DNA from: Flavobacteriaceae bacterium
GTDB lineage: Bacteria > Bacteroidota > Bacteroidia > Flavobacteriales > Flavobacteriaceae
Assembly: GCA_949507465.1 (NCBI GenBank)
Contig: CATEMS010000219.1
Coordinates: 1-6,156, forward strand
Length of the DNA stretch: 6,156 bases
Direction of reading: 5' to 3'
The stretch's first letter is position 1, and each line of letters begins with the position of its first letter. Of this stretch, positions 6,031 to 6,156 are shown one piece after another. The notes below the pieces were generated by a model. It saw only the letters and a program-made list of their open reading frames with translations. It had not been told where the DNA came from and ran no database searches. The translations under genes were made by a program, and so were the position numbers.

Positions 6031-6156
6031 GCGTATGTCCTTTATGATATAAAGATACCAATATTAAAAATTCTAGAAATAAAAAAAGTACTTTAATACA
6101 GCATATAACCCCACCTTATCTTTAGTGTTTTTTTATTTTTAGATAGGTGTAAACCA
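6031..6156. other. Intergenic sequence upstream of rnhB, no gene recognised
   Basis: These 126 bases are strongly AT-rich and should hold the rnhB leader and promoter. On the minus strand AAGGA (6042-6038) sits 7 nt before the ATG and could act as a weak SD. TATCTTTA (6057-6050) is an imperfect fit to TAnnTTTG. TTCTAGAA at 6071-6078 is an 8-bp palindrome. All three minus-strand frames entering from the right edge close within about 60 bases, so an upstream neighbour on that strand could end here, but the fragments are too short to identify. Confidence 0.5.
6112..6149. repeat. Imperfect inverted repeat CACC(T)TATCT / AGATAGGTG
   Basis: CACCTTATCT (6112-6121) pairs with AGATAGGTG (6141-6149) over 9 bp with one bulged T and a 19-nt loop rich in T on the plus strand. 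It might be a terminator-like hairpin of an upstream gene, but no T-run follows the stem on either strand, so an intrinsic terminator is doubtful. Confidence 0.25.

Noticed and set aside
6050..6057. TATCTTTA as an rnhB promoter -7 box
   Set aside because: The final G of TAnnTTTG is missing and no TTG lies at the -33 distance, so it is not listed as a promoter on its own.
1..6156. Mobile element, CRISPR, tRNA/rRNA, toxin-antitoxin or defence system
   Set aside because: No long direct or inverted repeats, no transposase or integrase motifs, no spaced repeats and no cloverleaf or rRNA-like stretches were seen. Gene content is core housekeeping with uniform AT-rich composition.

Overview
The window looks like an ordinary chromosomal core segment from a member of the Bacteroidota, most likely the Flavobacteriia/Flavobacteriaceae. 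The evidence is AT-rich DNA, starts that mostly lack a Shine-Dalgarno (SD) sequence, matches to the Bacteroidota -7 promoter consensus TAnnTTTG upstream of several genes, a LysRS with a long C-terminal appendage, and a large lipoprotein ending in a beta-propeller. The lineage is inferred from these protein and promoter features, not from a database search.

Layout, left to right. On the minus strand, the 5' end of a membrane-protein gene (probably a sterol desaturase/fatty acid hydroxylase family member) runs off the left edge at position 1. It starts 24 nt downstream of the lysS stop and is probably co-transcribed with lysS; it carries a strikingly good SD. The complete lysS (lysyl-tRNA synthetase) follows, read leftward. 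A 144-bp divergent intergenic region separates lysS from a small plus-strand gene for a 52-residue YqaE/Pmp3-family membrane protein. After a short gap holding a hairpin with a T-run comes lipB (octanoyltransferase, plus strand, TTG start). lipB meets tail to tail, with a 4-nt stop-codon overlap, a large minus-strand lipoprotein gene of 797 codons with an internally repeated N-terminal region and a C-terminal propeller. Upstream of it on the same strand is rnhB (ribonuclease HII), 71 nt away. The last 126 bp hold no recognisable gene.

The genes belong to separate housekeeping roles: tRNA charging (lysS), lipoate cofactor attachment (lipB), removal of RNA from DNA hybrids (rnhB) and small or envelope membrane proteins. 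There is no sign of a mobile element, CRISPR array, tRNA, rRNA, phage, toxin-antitoxin pair or defence system. I found no previously undescribed system. The points most worth a second look are the strong SD in front of the left-edge gene, the architecture of the uncharacterised lipoprotein, the LysRS C-terminal appendage, and the small Pmp3 gene, which is easily missed because a longer spurious antisense frame covers it.
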